Below are positions 9,202-20,903 of a stretch of DNA of 64,000 nucleotides, piece after piece. The stretch's first letter is position 1; the number at the start of each line of letters is the position of its first letter. Origin of the DNA: Firmicutes bacterium ZOR0006 (GTDB lineage Bacteria; Bacillota_I; Bacilli_A; Culicoidibacterales; ZOR0006); the NCBI GenBank assembly GCA_000798955.1, contig JTLC01000018.1, forward strand, positions 1 through 64,000, written 5' to 3'. The notes under the pieces were generated by a model. That model ran no database searches, was not told the DNA's origin, and was given only the letters and a program-made list of their open reading frames with translations. Position numbers and translations under genes: made by a program.

Positions 9202-9995
9202 TACATTATCCATCCAATCATCACAATTATACTAGCAATACTAATTCCAATTATTAAGCCAACAGTATCTCTTTGATGCCAGCTTAATTTCGTTAACCTT
9301 GTTCGTGATTGAGCATCAGTATATCCACGTGCTTCCATTGCTACAGCAAGATTTTCGGCCCGTTTAAAGGAGATTACAAACATCGGTATGAGCATTGAGA
9401 CTAAATGTTTAATTCGCTGAATAATTGGACCTTCTTCAATATTTGCTCCTCGAGATGCCTGAGCTTTCATAATTTTATCCGTTTCATCAATCAACGTGGG
9501 AATAAATCGAATAGCAATCGAGACCATAAGCGCAATGTCTGCTACTGGAATCAATTTTTTAAAGGGTGAAAGTAATTTTTCGAGTGCTAACGTTAAATCT
9601 AGTGGTTTTGTTGTTAATGTCAGCATTGTTGCAAGCATAACCACACTTACCAAGCGAACTGTTAGTAGTAGTACTTGATAAATACCTTGATCATAGACTT
9701 GAACAACTCCAAACTCCCATAACAAGTTACCCTGTTTATAAAAAAATAAATTAAAAACGATCATAATTAGCAACAACCACTTCAAGCTCCAAGCACTCGA
9801 AACAATCAGGCGTGCTGGTAACCTTGTTAATTGAATTAAACTCAGTATTCCTACTAATATTATTCCGTAAATCGCTAAATTTTTAATCATAAATAACGTA
9901 ATCATCCAAACAAAGAAAATTGTCAGTTTTACAATTGGATTTAATCGATGAATAAACGATTCTGTCTCAATGTAATTTCCAATTGCTATTTTCAT
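9201..9995 (-). CDS. ecfT: Housekeeping ECF transporter T component
   Basis: 264-residue membrane subunit of the shared ECF module that serves several vitamin S components. Hydrophobic segments lie near residues 25-65, 100-125 and at the C terminus. The two coupling motifs SRGANIEEG and EARGYTDA, which contact the ATPases, are intact. The start overlaps the ecfA2 stop as ATGA, with GAGGAGG upstream, and translation of truA follows directly. Confidence 0.96.
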   Translation of the reverse strand: MKIAIGNYIETESFIHRLNPIVKLTIFFVWMITLFMIKNLAIYGIILVGILSLIQLTRLPARLIVSSAWSLKWLLLIMIVFNLFFYKQGNLLWEFGVVQVYDQGIYQVLLLTVRLVSVVMLATMLTLTTKPLDLTLALEKLLSPFKKLIPVADIALMVSIAIRFIPTLIDETDKIMKAQASRGANIEEGPIIQRIKHLVSMLIPMFVISFKRAENLAVAMEARGYTDAQSRTRLTKLSWHQRDTVGLIIGISIASIIVMIGWIM

Positions 9996-10858
9996 ACTGC
10001 ATCCTCCTCTTCAATTAAGGCTGCAATGACTTCTTCAAATGTCAAAATACCTTCATCTAATTCTATTCCTTGCTGCCGGAGTGATTGGACAAGCTCTACT
10101 GTGTGCGGAAGTTCCATTTTACACGCATCAACTAATTCTCTTTTTTGAAAGAACTGGTGCGGTTGACCATCAAAAACTTTTTTCTTGCTCTGCATCACAA
10201 TTAGACGTTGAGCATAATTCGCAACAACATCCATATCATGCGTGACAATAATCAGCGTTTTATTCAGAGTTTCATGTAATTCCATAAATAATTGCATCAT
10301 TTCTTTTTGTCCACAAGGATCTAAGCCGACTGTTGGTTCATCAAGTACAAGGACATCAGGATTCATTGCCAAAATCCCTGCTACAGCCACACGGCGCATT
10401 TGGCCACCACTTAGTGCTAATGGATAACGATCAGCCAACGTTTTTGGGAGTCCAACCACTTCCATCATTTCATATGCTTTCGTTTCAGCATCTTCTCGAC
10501 TTGCCCCAAAATTTAATGGCCCATACATAATATCTTCTAATACTGTCTCCGCAAAAAGTTGGTATTCTGGATATTGAAAAACTAAACCGACTTTTTGTCT
10601 TAACTTCGTCAGACCGAGTTTTCGATTTTTTTTGGCATCTTGAGTAATTGTCAAACCAAATGCTTCTACTGTACCACTATGTGGCTGAAGTAGTGCATTT
10701 AAATGTTGGACTAACGTTGACTTTCCACTTCCAGTGTGTCCCACAATTGCTAAACGCTCACCAGCCATTACGGTTAAATCAACTGATTCTAAAGCTGGTG
10801 TCTCATGATAACCATCACTGTATGTATGTGAAACTCCTTTTAATGTTATCTGTTGCAT
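9992..10858 (-). CDS. ecfA2: ECF transporter ATPase A2
   Basis: 288-residue ABC ATPase that pairs with EcfA1 below EcfT. Walker A GHTGSGKST near residue 39, Q-loop VFQYPEYQLF, LSGGQ, Walker B VLVLDEP and the H-loop VTHD are all present. It overlaps ecfA1 by 13 bases. The YPEYQLF Q-loop form and second position are typical of A2. Confidence 0.96.
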   Translation of the reverse strand: MQQITLKGVSHTYSDGYHETPALESVDLTVMAGERLAIVGHTGSGKSTLVQHLNALLQPHSGTVEAFGLTITQDAKKNRKLGLTKLRQKVGLVFQYPEYQLFAETVLEDIMYGPLNFGASREDAETKAYEMMEVVGLPKTLADRYPLALSGGQMRRVAVAGILAMNPDVLVLDEPTVGLDPCGQKEMMQLFMELHETLNKTLIIVTHDMDVVANYAQRLIVMQSKKKVFDGQPHQFFQKRELVDACKMELPHTVELVQSLRQQGIELDEGILTFEEVIAALIEEEDAV

Positions 10859-11670
10859 AGAGCGCTCACCAGCCCTTCTTTAGTATGATATAATTTTGAA
10901 ATTTTCCCTGCTTGTTTTAATGCTTTGCTGACAGCAATATAAAATGGTAATTGCAACCGATATGCAGTCAAATCAAGTGTCTCATCAGAAAAAATTTCAA
11001 GTGGTGGAGCATCTGCTACAATCTTTCCATCATGTAAAACAATCATCCGATCTGCTAATAATGCTTCTTCTAAATCATGGGTAATCGTCAAAATTGTTTT
11101 TTGATCATCAATGTGTAGTGTTTGCACAACGTCCATTACTTCTTGTCGTGCATGTGGATCGAGCATAGATGTTGATTCATCAAAAATCATTATTTGTGGT
11201 TCTAGTGCTAAGACACTGGCAATTGCTACCCGTTGTTTTTGTCCCCCACTCAATGCATGAGGTTCACGATCAAGAAAATCAATAATTTCTACTTTAGTAG
11301 CATATTCTTGAATTCTCTCTTGCATTATTTCACGCGAAAGTTGATGATTTTCAAGACCAAACGCAATATCATCACGCACTGTCACGCCAACAAACTGATC
11401 ATCTGGATTTTGGAAGACCATTCCGACTTTTTTTCTAAGTTCAACAAAATTATCTGTTGTCACCAGTTCATCTGTAATTTTAAATGTACCTTTTTCAACT
11501 TGAATTAATCCACTTAAAATTTTCGCTAATGTTGTTTTTCCTGAACCATTTGCTCCAACAATTGCTACCCATTCACCTTCATGAATTTGAATTGAAAGCC
11601 CTTCAAAAACCGAGTAATTAGGATAGGCAAATACAATATTTTCTAAAGAAAGTATTTCTTTTTTCTTCAT
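10846..11670 (-). CDS. ecfA1: ECF transporter ATPase A1
   Basis: 274-residue ABC ATPase of the general ECF module. Walker A GANGSGKTT near residue 37, VFQNPDDQF, LSGGQ, MIFDEST as Walker B and ITHD are visible; the Walker B follows the family form with Ser-Thr after the Glu. Start set at the ATG at 11670, preceded by AAAGGGG; an upstream in-frame ATG at 11703 has no such site. First gene of ecfA1-ecfA2-ecfT-truA, with its own extended -10 promoter after the rplQ terminator. Confidence 0.95.
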   Translation of the reverse strand: MKKKEILSLENIVFAYPNYSVFEGLSIQIHEGEWVAIVGANGSGKTTLAKILSGLIQVEKGTFKITDELVTTDNFVELRKKVGMVFQNPDDQFVGVTVRDDIAFGLENHQLSREIMQERIQEYATKVEIIDFLDREPHALSGGQKQRVAIASVLALEPQIMIFDESTSMLDPHARQEVMDVVQTLHIDDQKTILTITHDLEEALLADRMIVLHDGKIVADAPPLEIFSDETLDLTAYRLQLPFYIAVSKALKQAGKISKLYHTKEGLVSALCNR

Positions 11671-11748
11671 AGGTATCCCCTTTAAATTTAGTATATTATT
11701 CAATCAGCTTATTTTTACTGACTTCTCTACTTAAAATTATCGTTCATT

Positions 11749-11757
11749 ATTATACCA
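11749..11757 (-). promoter_or_regulatory. Extended -10 promoter of ecfA1A2T-truA
   Basis: Minus-strand TGGTATAAT, a perfect -10 with the TGn extension. No good -35 is seen 17 bases upstream, as is common with extended -10 sites. Confidence 0.6.
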
Positions 11758-11828
11758 CATTCACGTTATAAATGATGCCCTATCCTAAACTTTCACACTT
11801 GTAAAAAACAAATGTTTATTCTACATAA

Positions 11829-11869
11829 AAAAAAGACCAAGCAAAACTAAGTTAGTTTTGTTTGGTCTT
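11829..11869 (-). terminator. Intrinsic terminator of the alpha operon
   Basis: Long hairpin AAGACCAAaCAAAACTAA/TTAGTTTTGcTTGGTCTT directly after rplQ, with nine T at its 3' end on the minus strand. Confidence 0.95.
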
Positions 11870-11881
11870 CGAATCTTGTAA

Positions 11882-12235
11882 TTAAACTAATTCGATGATT
11901 ACAGATTCAGCACCGTCACCCTTACGAGCACCTAATTTAATGATACGAGTGTATCCACCTTGGCGCTCAGCGTAACGTGGAGCGATATCATCAAATAACT
12001 TTTGAAGTGAGTCTTTATCACTGTTCACGTCTTGAGCTTTATACATTAAAGCTGCAGCTTGACGACGTGCGTGTAAATCACCACGTTTTCCAAGAGTAAT
12101 TAATTTTTCCACGCGGCGACGTAATTCCTTCGCCTTCGCTTCTGTTGTTTCAATACGTTCATGAATAATTAAATCTGTAGCTTGACCACGTAATAAAGCT
12201 TTACGTTGTGTGCTAGTACGACCTAATTTACGCAT
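11882..12235 (-). CDS. rplQ: 50S ribosomal protein L17
   Basis: 117 residues. [18 protein letters not shown] and the C-terminal [18 protein letters not shown] mark L17, which binds near the peptide exit tunnel. Last gene of the long S10-spc-alpha run, 34 bases after rpoA. RBS GGAAGGAGG. Confidence 0.98.
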   Translation of the reverse strand: MRKLGRTSTQRKALLRGQATDLIIHERIETTEAKAKELRRRVEKLITLGKRGDLHARRQAAALMYKAQDVNSDKDSLQKLFDDIAPRYAERQGGYTRIIKLGARKGDGAESVIIELV

Positions 12236-12269
12236 AGCGATTCCTCCTTCCTGATTGCAAGAATTTTAA

Positions 12270-13217
12270 TTAGTCACGATCAGCATCACGAAGTTGTAAA
12301 CCAAGTTCGTGAATTTTATCAATGATTTCTTTTAATGATTTTTTCCCAAGGTTACGAATTTTCATCATATCTTCTTCAGAGAAATCAAGTAATTCTTGTA
12401 ATGAGTTAATGCCTGCACGCTTAAGTGAGTTATATGAACGAACAGATAAATCTAATTCTTCAATACTCATCTCAGTTGCTTTTGTTTTTGTTGAATCTTC
12501 TTTTTCAATCATGAAGTTCCATGCAGCAGCAGTTTCGTTAATAGCAACGACTGCTTCTAAGTGGTCCATCATGATTTTCGCTGCTGTTGCAACAGCTTCC
12601 TGAGGATTCACACTTCCGTCCGTTTGCACTTCTAAGTTCAAACGATCGTAAGTTTGGGTTTTTCCAATTCGCGTATCTACAGTGTATGATACTTTTTGAA
12701 CTGGTGTATAAATCGAATCAATTGGAATAACTCCAACTGGTTGATTATCTTGTTTATTAAATTCTGCACGAACATACCCACGACCACGACGAGCTGTCAT
12801 AGTCATGCGGAAATTCGCATCTTTAGCTAAAGTCGCGATATGTAAATCTTTGTTAATAACTTCAACCGATGGATCACATTGGATATCAGCTGCAGTTACT
12901 ACTCCCTCACCCTTTGCTTCAATTAACAAAGTTTGAGTATCATCATTGTCCATATTGAGAACGAGCTTCTTAATATTCAAGATGATTGTTGTAACGTCCT
13001 CAAGAACGCCTTCAATAGTTGAAAATTCATGAACAACACCATCGATTTGAATATCAGTTACTGCCGCACCTGGTAGTGACGACAATAATACTCGACGTAG
13101 TGAATTTCCTAAAGTAATTCCGAAACCGCGCTCTAGTGGCTCGATTGTGAATTTTCCAAAATAGTCACTCTCAACAAGTTCTTTGATTTCAATTGTTGGT
13201 TTTTCGAATTCTAACAT
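12270..13217 (-). CDS. rpoA: RNA polymerase alpha subunit
   Basis: 315 residues. The N-terminal domain (1-230) dimerises and scaffolds beta and beta-prime: [21 protein letters not shown]. The C-terminal domain (about 250-315) contacts UP elements and activators: [16 protein letters not shown] and [11 protein letters not shown]. Start at the ATG at 13217 with AGGAGG seven bases before; the longer frame (13256) adds 13 residues absent from the family. Confidence 0.98.
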   Translation of the reverse strand: MLEFEKPTIEIKELVESDYFGKFTIEPLERGFGITLGNSLRRVLLSSLPGAAVTDIQIDGVVHEFSTIEGVLEDVTTIILNIKKLVLNMDNDDTQTLLIEAKGEGVVTAADIQCDPSVEVINKDLHIATLAKDANFRMTMTARRGRGYVRAEFNKQDNQPVGVIPIDSIYTPVQKVSYTVDTRIGKTQTYDRLNLEVQTDGSVNPQEAVATAAKIMMDHLEAVVAINETAAAWNFMIEKEDSTKTKATEMSIEELDLSVRSYNSLKRAGINSLQELLDFSEEDMMKIRNLGKKSLKEIIDKIHELGLQLRDADRD

Positions 13218-13264
13218 TTTTGCGCCTCCTCGTTTGGCTAGATTTTGGTTACGCAAAAAATCAA

Positions 13265-13648
13265 TTATCCACGAGGACGTTTAGGAGCACGACACCCGTT
13301 ATGTGGAACTGGAGTCGCATCTTTAATAGCTGAAACTTCAAGTCCAGCAGCTTGTAATGAACGAATTGCCGCTTCACGACCAGGTCCTGGTCCTTTAACT
13401 GCAACTTCTACTAACTGCATTCCGTTTTCCATAGCAGCTTTTGCTGCTGCTTCAGCTGCCATTTGCGCAGCGAATGGAGTTGATTTACGTGAACCTTTAA
13501 AACCTAATGCACCAGCACTAGACCATGCGATAGCATTACCGTTTTGGTCAGTAATAGTTACGATTGTGTTGTTAAACGTTGAGTGGATGTGAGCCATACC
13601 AGTAGGAATGTTCTTTTTCACACGACGCTTACGTACTTGACGTGCCAT
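13265..13648 (-). CDS. rpsK: 30S ribosomal protein S11
   Basis: 127 residues of the small-subunit platform protein. [20 protein letters not shown] and the end [18 protein letters not shown] are diagnostic. Start at 13648, eight bases after AAAGGAGG; the in-frame ATG at 13654 lies only two bases after that site. Confidence 0.98.
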   Translation of the reverse strand: MARQVRKRRVKKNIPTGMAHIHSTFNNTIVTITDQNGNAIAWSSAGALGFKGSRKSTPFAAQMAAEAAAKAAMENGMQLVEVAVKGPGPGREAAIRSLQAAGLEVSAIKDATPVPHNGCRAPKRPRG

Positions 13649-13697
13649 TTTCATGACCTCCTTTGAATTAATAATACAGTGTATTATTGATTAGATT

Positions 13698-14063
13698 TTA
13701 TTTTTTCTTACCTGCTACAGTGCGACGTGGCCCTTTACGAGTACGCGCATTCGTTTTCGTACGTTGACCACGTAATGGTAAACTACGACGGTGACGAATT
13801 CCACGGTAGCTAGCGATTTCTTGTAAACGTTTAATGTTTAACGCGATTTCGCGACGAAGATCACCTTCAGTTTTGATTGAATCTACTTCGTTACGAATAG
13901 CGATTAATTGATCTTCTGTAAGATCTTTAACGCGAATATCTTCAGAAATGTTAGTTGCTGCTAAGATTTGTTTAGCAGTTGTTTGTCCAATTCCGAATAC
14001 GTATTGTAATGAAATTACAACGCGTTTATCACGAGGAATATCTACTCCTGCAATACGTGCCAT
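13698..14063 (-). CDS. rpsM: 30S ribosomal protein S13
   Basis: 121 residues. [19 protein letters not shown] and the C-terminal [17 protein letters not shown], which touches the subunit bridge and P-site tRNA, are clear. It lies between rpmJ and rpsK as in most bacteria. Confidence 0.98.
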   Translation of the reverse strand: MARIAGVDIPRDKRVVISLQYVFGIGQTTAKQILAATNISEDIRVKDLTEDQLIAIRNEVDSIKTEGDLRREIALNIKRLQEIASYRGIRHRRSLPLRGQRTKTNARTRKGPRRTVAGKKK

Positions 14064-14083
14064 ACTTTTGCACCTCCAATTAA

Positions 14084-14218
<135 letters not shown>

Positions 14219-14236
14219 TTAAAATGGAGTACACAA

Positions 14237-14455
14237 TTACTTATGACGGTAAATGATTCGGCCACGTGTTAAATCATATGGTGAAAGTTCAACAGTAACT
14301 TTATCACCAGGTAAAATGCGAATGAAGTTCATACGGATTTTACCAGAAACATGAGCCAAAATCTGGTGTCCATTTTCTAACTCAACGCGGAACATAGCAT
14401 TAGGCAAAGTTTCAATAATTTTCGCTTCTACCTCAATAACATCTTGTTTTGCCAT
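14237..14455 (-). CDS. infA: Translation initiation factor IF-1
   Basis: 72-residue OB-fold protein that occupies the A site of the 30S subunit during initiation. [20 protein letters not shown] and the end [11 protein letters not shown] are typical and the length is exact. Position map-infA-rpmJ-rpsM is the standard order. Confidence 0.98.
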   Translation of the reverse strand: MAKQDVIEVEAKIIETLPNAMFRVELENGHQILAHVSGKIRMNFIRILPGDKVTVELSPYDLTRGRIIYRHK

Positions 14456-14468
14456 GATCTCGTCCTCC

Positions 14469-15215
14469 TTATAATGTTGTCAGAATTTCATATCCATCGT
14501 CAGTTACCGCTACGGTATGTTCATAGTGTGCAGACGTGCTACCATCAACAGCAACAGCTGTCCACTGATCACTAAGAATTTTAACTGCCGGTTTTCCAAC
14601 ATTAATAATTGGTTCAATTGCAAGCACCATTCCAGCCTTTAAAATCGGACCGCGGTTTGGTGCACCAAAGTTAGGAATGGCTGGATCTTCATGAAGATTT
14701 TGACCGATTCCATGTCCAGTAAACTCTCTGACGATACTGAACCCATTAGCCTCAGCATATTGCTGAATTGCATGTGAAACATTTGAAAGCTTATTCCCAG
14801 GATATACTTGTTCAAGCCCCTTGAAAAGAGCTTGTTCAGTTACTTCCATGAGTTTTTGTCTTTCCGGATTAACTTCTCCCACTGCATACGTCCATGCAGA
14901 ATCACCGTGATATCCTTTATGCAAGGCACCGATATCGATGGAAACAATGTCACCATCTGCAAGTGTCTGCTTACCAGGAATACCATGGACAACTACTTCA
15001 TTGACTGAAATACATGCACTAGCAGGGAAGCCACCATATCCTTTAAATGATGGAATTGCGCCATTTTCACGAATAACTTGTTCAACGATGGCATCTAATT
15101 CTTTTAGAGAAACACCAGGAACAACATGTTTTTTGACCTCATGATGAGCAAGCGCCACAATCCGACCAGCTTCTCGCATGAGTTCCACTTCACGTGGCGT
15201 TTTGCGTATAATCAT
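14469..15215 (-). CDS. map: Methionine aminopeptidase, type I
   Basis: 248-residue enzyme that removes the initiator Met from nascent chains. Metal ligands are visible: Asp in [15 protein letters not shown] (two Asp), His in [10 protein letters not shown], Glu in AIEPI and the late Glu in HYEHTV. It begins two bases after the adk stop, with its ribosome site GGAGG inside the adk end. Confidence 0.97.
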   Translation of the reverse strand: MIIRKTPREVELMREAGRIVALAHHEVKKHVVPGVSLKELDAIVEQVIRENGAIPSFKGYGGFPASACISVNEVVVHGIPGKQTLADGDIVSIDIGALHKGYHGDSAWTYAVGEVNPERQKLMEVTEQALFKGLEQVYPGNKLSNVSHAIQQYAEANGFSIVREFTGHGIGQNLHEDPAIPNFGAPNRGPILKAGMVLAIEPIINVGKPAVKILSDQWTAVAVDGSTSAHYEHTVAVTDDGYEILTTL

Positions 15216-15217
15216 GA

Positions 15218-15883
<666 letters not shown>

Positions 15884-17179
15884 TTATGAGAAATATCCTT
15901 TATACTGGCGTGAAGAACTGATTCGTTCGATTTGTTTTGTCGTTTCAATTGCAACTCCGGCAACGATAATCATTGACGTACCACCAATTTGTACACTTGC
16001 TGGTAAGCCAGTAACCATTCCGATGATTAATGGGATTGCAGCTAAAAACGCAAGATAGAATGCTCCAACAAATGTTAAACGTTTTAACACAGTTGTTAAA
16101 TAAGTTTCTGTTGCTTTTCCAGGACGAACAGCTGGAATAAACGTATTTTGCTTAGCCAAGTTTTTCGCCATTTTTTCAGGGTCAACTTGAATAAACGCAT
16201 AGAAGAAACAGAAAGCGATAATAAGCACAATATACAAGCTAAATCCAGCCCAACTCGTTAATTGCATATTTGTATTGATCCAAACTGCTACCGTATTTTC
16301 TGGGAAAAACGAAGCAATTGTAATTGGAAGTGAAATTAATGCACTTGCAAAAATTACTGGAACAACACCTGCAGAGTTAACTTTCAATGGGAGGAAGTTA
16401 GACTTCGCATTCGCTCCAATTGCACGTGAAGATACATTCGCATGTTGAATTGGAATCTTTCGCGTTGCTTCTTGCATGTAGATGACAAGAATCATCAAGG
16501 CAAACATAAGTCCGTAAACGATAACCATCGTTACAATATTCAACCAATCAATTGGTGTCGTTGTATACGTTGTCCAAATTGTTGCAATTTGTCCGGGAAT
16601 CTGTGAAATAATCCCAGCCATAATCAACATTGAAATACCGTTTCCAATACCTTTTTTCGTAATTTGATCACCTAACCAAACTAAGATTGCCGTACCTGCA
16701 GTCAGCACTGTTGCGATAAGAATAAATGGCCAAAAATTTCCATCTGTTACAGTTAGTAATTGACCATTTGTGTATGCATTCAACCCGATCGCAATCGCAA
16801 GACCTTGCACAAATGCAAAGACTAACGAAAGCACTCGTGTTGTCATGTTTAACTTCTTTTTACCATTGACACCTTCTTTATTCCACTCTGATAAGACTGG
16901 AATAACATCCATTGAAAGCAATTGAACAATAATCGATGCAGTGATGTACGGTGAAACCGACATTGCAAAGATCGAGAATTGTTTAAATGCTCCACCACCA
17001 AGGATGTTAATGAAATCGAAGATTCCATTTGCACTGTTAGAAAAACTAGCCAGTGCAGTCTGATTCACCATTGGGACAGGAATATATGTTCCAATTCGGA
17101 AAATCACGAGAATTGCCAACGTATAGAGAACTTTATTACGAACTTTGGCATTTCCAAAAATTTGTTGGAAATAGTTCAT
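15884..17179 (-). CDS. secY: Protein translocase channel subunit SecY
   Basis: 431 residues with ten expected membrane helices; the pore of the Sec translocon. The plug region after TM1, GIFDFINILGGGA, the loop IPIQHANVS and the C-terminal IERISSSRQYKGYF are diagnostic. SecE is encoded at 43 kb. It starts two bases after rplO ends. Confidence 0.98.
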   Translation of the reverse strand: MNYFQQIFGNAKVRNKVLYTLAILVIFRIGTYIPVPMVNQTALASFSNSANGIFDFINILGGGAFKQFSIFAMSVSPYITASIIVQLLSMDVIPVLSEWNKEGVNGKKKLNMTTRVLSLVFAFVQGLAIAIGLNAYTNGQLLTVTDGNFWPFILIATVLTAGTAILVWLGDQITKKGIGNGISMLIMAGIISQIPGQIATIWTTYTTTPIDWLNIVTMVIVYGLMFALMILVIYMQEATRKIPIQHANVSSRAIGANAKSNFLPLKVNSAGVVPVIFASALISLPITIASFFPENTVAVWINTNMQLTSWAGFSLYIVLIIAFCFFYAFIQVDPEKMAKNLAKQNTFIPAVRPGKATETYLTTVLKRLTFVGAFYLAFLAAIPLIIGMVTGLPASVQIGGTSMIIVAGVAIETTKQIERISSSRQYKGYFS

Positions 17180-17181
17180 AA

Positions 17182-17622
17182 TTAGATAACCTCTACTGTT
17201 CCACCTGCATTCTCAATAGCTGCTTTCGCTGAAGCTGTAAATTTGTTAGCTTTTACAGTTAAAGCGACTTCTAAAGTACCGTTACCTAAGATTTTAACAC
17301 CTGATAATTCTTTGTTTACAAGACCAGCTTCTTTTAACGTTGCAAAAGTTACTTCAGTACCTGCAGCAAATTTATTTAAATCAGCAATGTTAACAATCGC
17401 GTATTCTTTACGGAATGGATTCGTAAATCCGCGTTTTGGAATACGACGGAATAATGGAGTTTGTCCACCTTCGAAACCTAAGCGAACACCACCACCGCTA
17501 CGAGAGTTTTGACCTTTGTGTCCACGTCCAGCTGTTTTACCGTTTCCGCTTGCTGGCCCGCGTCCTTTACGGAAGCGTTCTTCGCGTGAACCTTCAGTTG
17601 CCTTTAGCTCATGTAATTTCAT
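17182..17622 (-). CDS. rplO: 50S ribosomal protein L15
   Basis: 146 residues. The Gly-rich N terminus ([20 protein letters not shown]) and [12 protein letters not shown] mark L15. Full length, in the spc operon between rpmD and secY. Confidence 0.98.
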   Translation of the reverse strand: MKLHELKATEGSREERFRKGRGPASGNGKTAGRGHKGQNSRSGGGVRLGFEGGQTPLFRRIPKRGFTNPFRKEYAIVNIADLNKFAAGTEVTFATLKEAGLVNKELSGVKILGNGTLEVALTVKANKFTASAKAAIENAGGTVEVI

Positions 17623-17642
17623 GTTAGTGCACCTCCTTGTTA

Positions 17643-17822
17643 TTATGCTTCAGTAACAGTCACTAAGTGTGCAACTTTAGCGATCATTCCGCGAGTAGCA
17701 TCTGAATCAACTAAAGTAACTGTTTGTTGCATTTTTTTCAATCCAAGTGCTTGGATTGTTGCTTTTTGTTTTGGTTTAGCACCGATAGCGCTACGAGTAA
17801 GGGTGATATTTAATTTTTTCAT
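17643..17822 (-). CDS. rpmD: 50S ribosomal protein L30
   Basis: 59-codon gene recovered from the gap between rplO and rpsE. It begins [14 protein letters not shown], has [12 protein letters not shown] (the L30 signature) and ends [18 protein letters not shown] seven to nine bases before the ATG. Lengths of 58-60 are normal. Confidence 0.97.
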   Translation of the reverse strand: MKKLNITLTRSAIGAKPKQKATIQALGLKKMQQTVTLVDSDATRGMIAKVAHLVTVTEA

Positions 17823-17835
17823 CTTCCTTACCTCC

Positions 17836-18339
17836 TTAACCTAAAATTTCCTCGACAGTTTTTCCGCGCAATGCAGCAACAGATTCAACTGTACGAAGTT
17901 CTTTTAAACCTTCAATAGTGGCACGAACCATATTGATTGGTGTGTTTGAACCTAAAGATTTAGATAAGATATCACTGATACCTACTAACTCTAATACGGC
18001 ACGAACTGGTCCACCTGCTACTACCCCTGTACCGGCTGATGCTGGGCGTAATAACACTTTTCCTGAACCAAAGCGTCCAGTTACCATGTGAGGAATCGTT
18101 GTTCCTACAACAGGCACTGTGATTAAGTTTTTCTTAGCGTCTTGAACTGCTTTACGGATTGCGTCTGGTACTTCATTTGCTTTACCAGTTCCGAAACCAA
18201 CATGTCCATTTTTGTCTCCGACTACTACTAACGCAGCAAAACGGAAACGACGACCACCTTTTACTACTTTCGTAACACGGTTAATTGTAACTACGCGTTC
18301 TTCAAGTTCTAATGTATTTGGATCGATAATCGTTTGCAT
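17836..18339 (-). CDS. rpsE: 30S ribosomal protein S5
   Basis: 167 residues. The double-stranded RNA-binding-like core has [18 protein letters not shown] and the [15 protein letters not shown] loop near the decoding centre. The ATG at 18339 follows AAGGAGGG; the longer frame to 18381 overlaps the end of rplR and is rejected. Confidence 0.98.
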   Translation of the reverse strand: MQTIIDPNTLELEERVVTINRVTKVVKGGRRFRFAALVVVGDKNGHVGFGTGKANEVPDAIRKAVQDAKKNLITVPVVGTTIPHMVTGRFGSGKVLLRPASAGTGVVAGGPVRAVLELVGISDILSKSLGSNTPINMVRATIEGLKELRTVESVAALRGKTVEEILG

Positions 18340-18358
18340 GCCTTTTCCCTCCTTGCAA

Positions 18359-18718
18359 CTAGAATTGTAATCCAGCTTCACGAGCTGCTTCGGCTAAAGC
18401 TTTAATACGTCCGTGGTAAATGTATCCACCACGATCGAATACTACATTTGTAATCCCTTTTTCAAGAGCACGCTCAGCAATTAACTTACCGATAGTAGTT
18501 GCTGCTGCGATATTTGCAGATTTCAATTCTAAAGCTTTTTCCATTGTTGATGCACTTACTAAAGTTACACCAGCTACGTCATCAATAATTTGTGCGTAGA
18601 TATTTGTATTAGATCGGAATACGTTTAAACGTGGGCAGCTAGCTGTTCCACTAATTTTACTACGTACACGAGCATGACGTTTTTTACGTAACAGATTACG
18701 AGATTGCTTCTTAATCAT
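18359..18718 (-). CDS. rplR: 50S ribosomal protein L18
   Basis: 119 residues; binds 5S r[49 protein letters not shown] at the end are typical (quoted in part). RBS GAAAGGAG. Confidence 0.98.
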   Translation of the reverse strand: MIKKQSRNLLRKKRHARVRSKISGTASCPRLNVFRSNTNIYAQIIDDVAGVTLVSASTMEKALELKSANIAAATTIGKLIAERALEKGITNVVFDRGGYIYHGRIKALAEAAREAGLQF

Positions 18719-18763
18719 CTAACGTCACTCCTTTCTATAGCTTTTGCGGTTATTTAAGCGGCA

Positions 18764-19306
18764 TTATTTACCAGCTTTTTTACCTTCTTTACGGCGAACT
18801 TGTTCACCTTTATAGCGTACACCTTTACCTTTATATGGTTCAGGTTGACGGAATTTACGAATATTTGCTGCTACTTCACCAACACGTTGCTTATCAATCC
18901 CTGAAATTTTGATTTCAGTTTGTGATGGCACCTCGATTTCGATACCTGGTTCGGCAACGATTTCGATTGGATGAGAGTATCCTAATGAAAGAACGACTTT
19001 GTCACCTTGCTTGTTAGCACGGTATCCAACTCCGATAATTTCTAATTCACGAGTGAATCCTTGAGATACACCTTCAACCATGTTAGCAAGTAACGCACGA
19101 GTTGTTCCGTGTAACATTTTAATCGTTTTTGTATCGTTTGGACGAGTTACTGTTAAAACGTTTCCGTCGATTAAAATCGTTAATTCAGCATTGAATTGAC
19201 GAGTTAATTCACCTTTTGGTCCTTTTACTGTAACGATGTTTCCTTCAGCTACAGTTACCTCAACACCAGCAGGTAAAGTAATATGTTTATTACCGATACG
19301 TGACAT
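18764..19306 (-). CDS. rplF: 50S ribosomal protein L6
   Basis: 180 residues in two similar domains. [17 protein letters not shown] at the start and [14 protein letters not shown] near the C terminus identify L6, which sits at the factor-binding side of the 50S subunit. Confidence 0.98.
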   Translation of the reverse strand: MSRIGNKHITLPAGVEVTVAEGNIVTVKGPKGELTRQFNAELTILIDGNVLTVTRPNDTKTIKMLHGTTRALLANMVEGVSQGFTRELEIIGVGYRANKQGDKVVLSLGYSHPIEIVAEPGIEIEVPSQTEIKISGIDKQRVGEVAANIRKFRQPEPYKGKGVRYKGEQVRRKEGKKAGK

Positions 19307-19342
19307 TCTCTTGCACCTCCTGCTTATCTAAATACTTCTTTA

Positions 19343-19741
19343 TTACCAGATATATGCGATTACTTCTCCACCGATTTGTTGCTTACGAGCAACTTTATCA
19401 GCCATAAGACCTTGTGAAGTTGAAATGATTGCAATACCTAAACCGTTTAATACACGTGGTACTTCATCAGCTTTAGCATAAACACGTAATCCCGGTTTTG
19501 AGATACGTTTTAATCCACTGATAACACGTTCGTTATTACGTCCATATTTTAATTGAAGACGAATAACGCCTTGTTTACCATCTTCGATGTACTCTACATC
19601 GCGTACAAAACCTTCTGCTTTTAAAATTTCAGCGATATCAGCTTTGATACGTGATTTTGGAACATCAACAGACTCATGACGCATTTGGTTAGCGTTACGG
19701 ATACGAGTTAACATATCTGCAATTGGATCAGTCATGACCAT
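19343..19741 (-). CDS. rpsH: 30S ribosomal protein S8
   Basis: 132 residues. [17 protein letters not shown] at the start and [14 protein letters not shown] near the end are clear. GGGAGG lies eight bases before the ATG at 19741, and the Bacillus protein begins the same way, which supports this start over the ATG two codons later. S8 represses the spc operon in enterobacteria; no such site was examined here. Confidence 0.98.
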   Translation of the reverse strand: MVMTDPIADMLTRIRNANQMRHESVDVPKSRIKADIAEILKAEGFVRDVEYIEDGKQGVIRLQLKYGRNNERVISGLKRISKPGLRVYAKADEVPRVLNGLGIAIISTSQGLMADKVARKQQIGGEVIAYIW

Positions 19742-19779
19742 GACATTTTCCTCCCTTCAGAAATAAAGTCTCTATAAGA

Positions 19780-19965
19780 TTACCAGCTTGCTTTTGTCAC
19801 ACCTGGAATTTGTCCTTTATATGCGTATTCACGGAAGCAAATACGGCACATTTTGAATTTACGTAATACTGAATGTGGACGTCCACAAACTTCACAACGC
19901 GTATATTCACGAACTTTAAATTTTTGTTTCTTTTTCGCTTTCGCGATCATTGATTTCTTAGCCAT
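19780..19965 (-). CDS. rpsN: 30S ribosomal protein S14, zinc type
   Basis: 61 residues, the short zinc-binding form. The four ligands are in CEVC and CRIC. The lineage may carry a longer zinc-free paralog elsewhere; none is in this window. Confidence 0.98.
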   Translation of the reverse strand: MAKKSMIAKAKKKQKFKVREYTRCEVCGRPHSVLRKFKMCRICFREYAYKGQIPGVTKASW

Positions 19966-19989
19966 GTTTGGTTATGCCTCCTTCTTTGA

Positions 19990-20529
19990 CTATTTTTGGA
20001 AAGGCATTCCTAATAACTGTAAGAGTGCAAACCCTTCTTCGTCAGTAGTAGCTGTCGTAACGATAACGATATCCATTCCGCGTACTTTGCTTACTTTATC
20101 GAAGTCGATTTCAGGGAAGATTAATTGTTCTTTTACCCCTAAAGTGTAGTTTCCACGTCCGTCAAATGCAGTCTTAGAAACACCACGGAAGTCACGTACG
20201 CGTGGTAATGAGATAGATACTAATTTATCTAAGAACTCATACATACGTTCTCCACGTAAAGTAACTTTTGCACCGATTGGCATTCCTTCACGAAGACGGA
20301 ATCCAGCAATTGATTTTTTCGCTTTTGTAATTAATGGTTTTTGTCCAGTGATTGTAGCTAAGTCCTCAACAGCAGCGTCTAGTGCTTTTGAGTTTGATAC
20401 AGCATCACCAACACCCATATTTACAACAATTTTATCAAGTTTAGGTACTTGCATTGTCGACTCATATTGGAATTTTTCCATAAGATCTTTTGCAATTTCA
20501 GTTGTATATTTCGCTTTCAGGCGGTTCAT
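19990..20529 (-). CDS. rplE: 50S ribosomal protein L5
   Basis: 179 residues; binds 5S rRNA and contacts S13 across the subunits. [33 protein letters not shown] and RDFRGVS are diagnostic. Confidence 0.98.
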   Translation of the reverse strand: MNRLKAKYTTEIAKDLMEKFQYESTMQVPKLDKIVVNMGVGDAVSNSKALDAAVEDLATITGQKPLITKAKKSIAGFRLREGMPIGAKVTLRGERMYEFLDKLVSISLPRVRDFRGVSKTAFDGRGNYTLGVKEQLIFPEIDFDKVSKVRGMDIVIVTTATTDEEGFALLQLLGMPFQK

Positions 20530-20559
20530 ACAGTAGACCTCCTTTCACTCTTTTTAATT

Positions 20560-20871
20560 TTATTTGTCTAAAACTTCGCCAGATACTTTCGCAACACGAA
20601 CTTTGTTTCCGTCGATTACTTGGTATCCTACACGTGTAGGCTTTCCTGTTTTTGGATCAAGTGGTAACACGTTAGAAGCATGAATTGGTGCTTCCATTTC
20701 GATAATACCACCTTCAGGATTGGCTTGCGTTGGCTTTTGGTGTTTTTTAACAATGTTTAATCCTTCAACAATTACACGGTTTTTCTTTGGTAAAACTGAT
20801 GTTACAACACCTTGTTTTCCTTTGTCTTTCCCAGCAATTACTTGAATTTTATCACCTTTTTTAACATGCAT
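20560..20871 (-). CDS. rplX: 50S ribosomal protein L24
   Basis: 103 residues. The KOW motif [19 protein letters not shown] and [20 protein letters not shown] mark L24, an early 50S assembly initiator. Confidence 0.98.
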   Translation of the reverse strand: MHVKKGDKIQVIAGKDKGKQGVVTSVLPKKNRVIVEGLNIVKKHQKPTQANPEGGIIEMEAPIHASNVLPLDPKTGKPTRVGYQVIDGNKVRVAKVSGEVLDK

Positions 20872-20903
20872 AGCGTCTGCACCTCCTTAGCTAGCTTACT
20901 TAA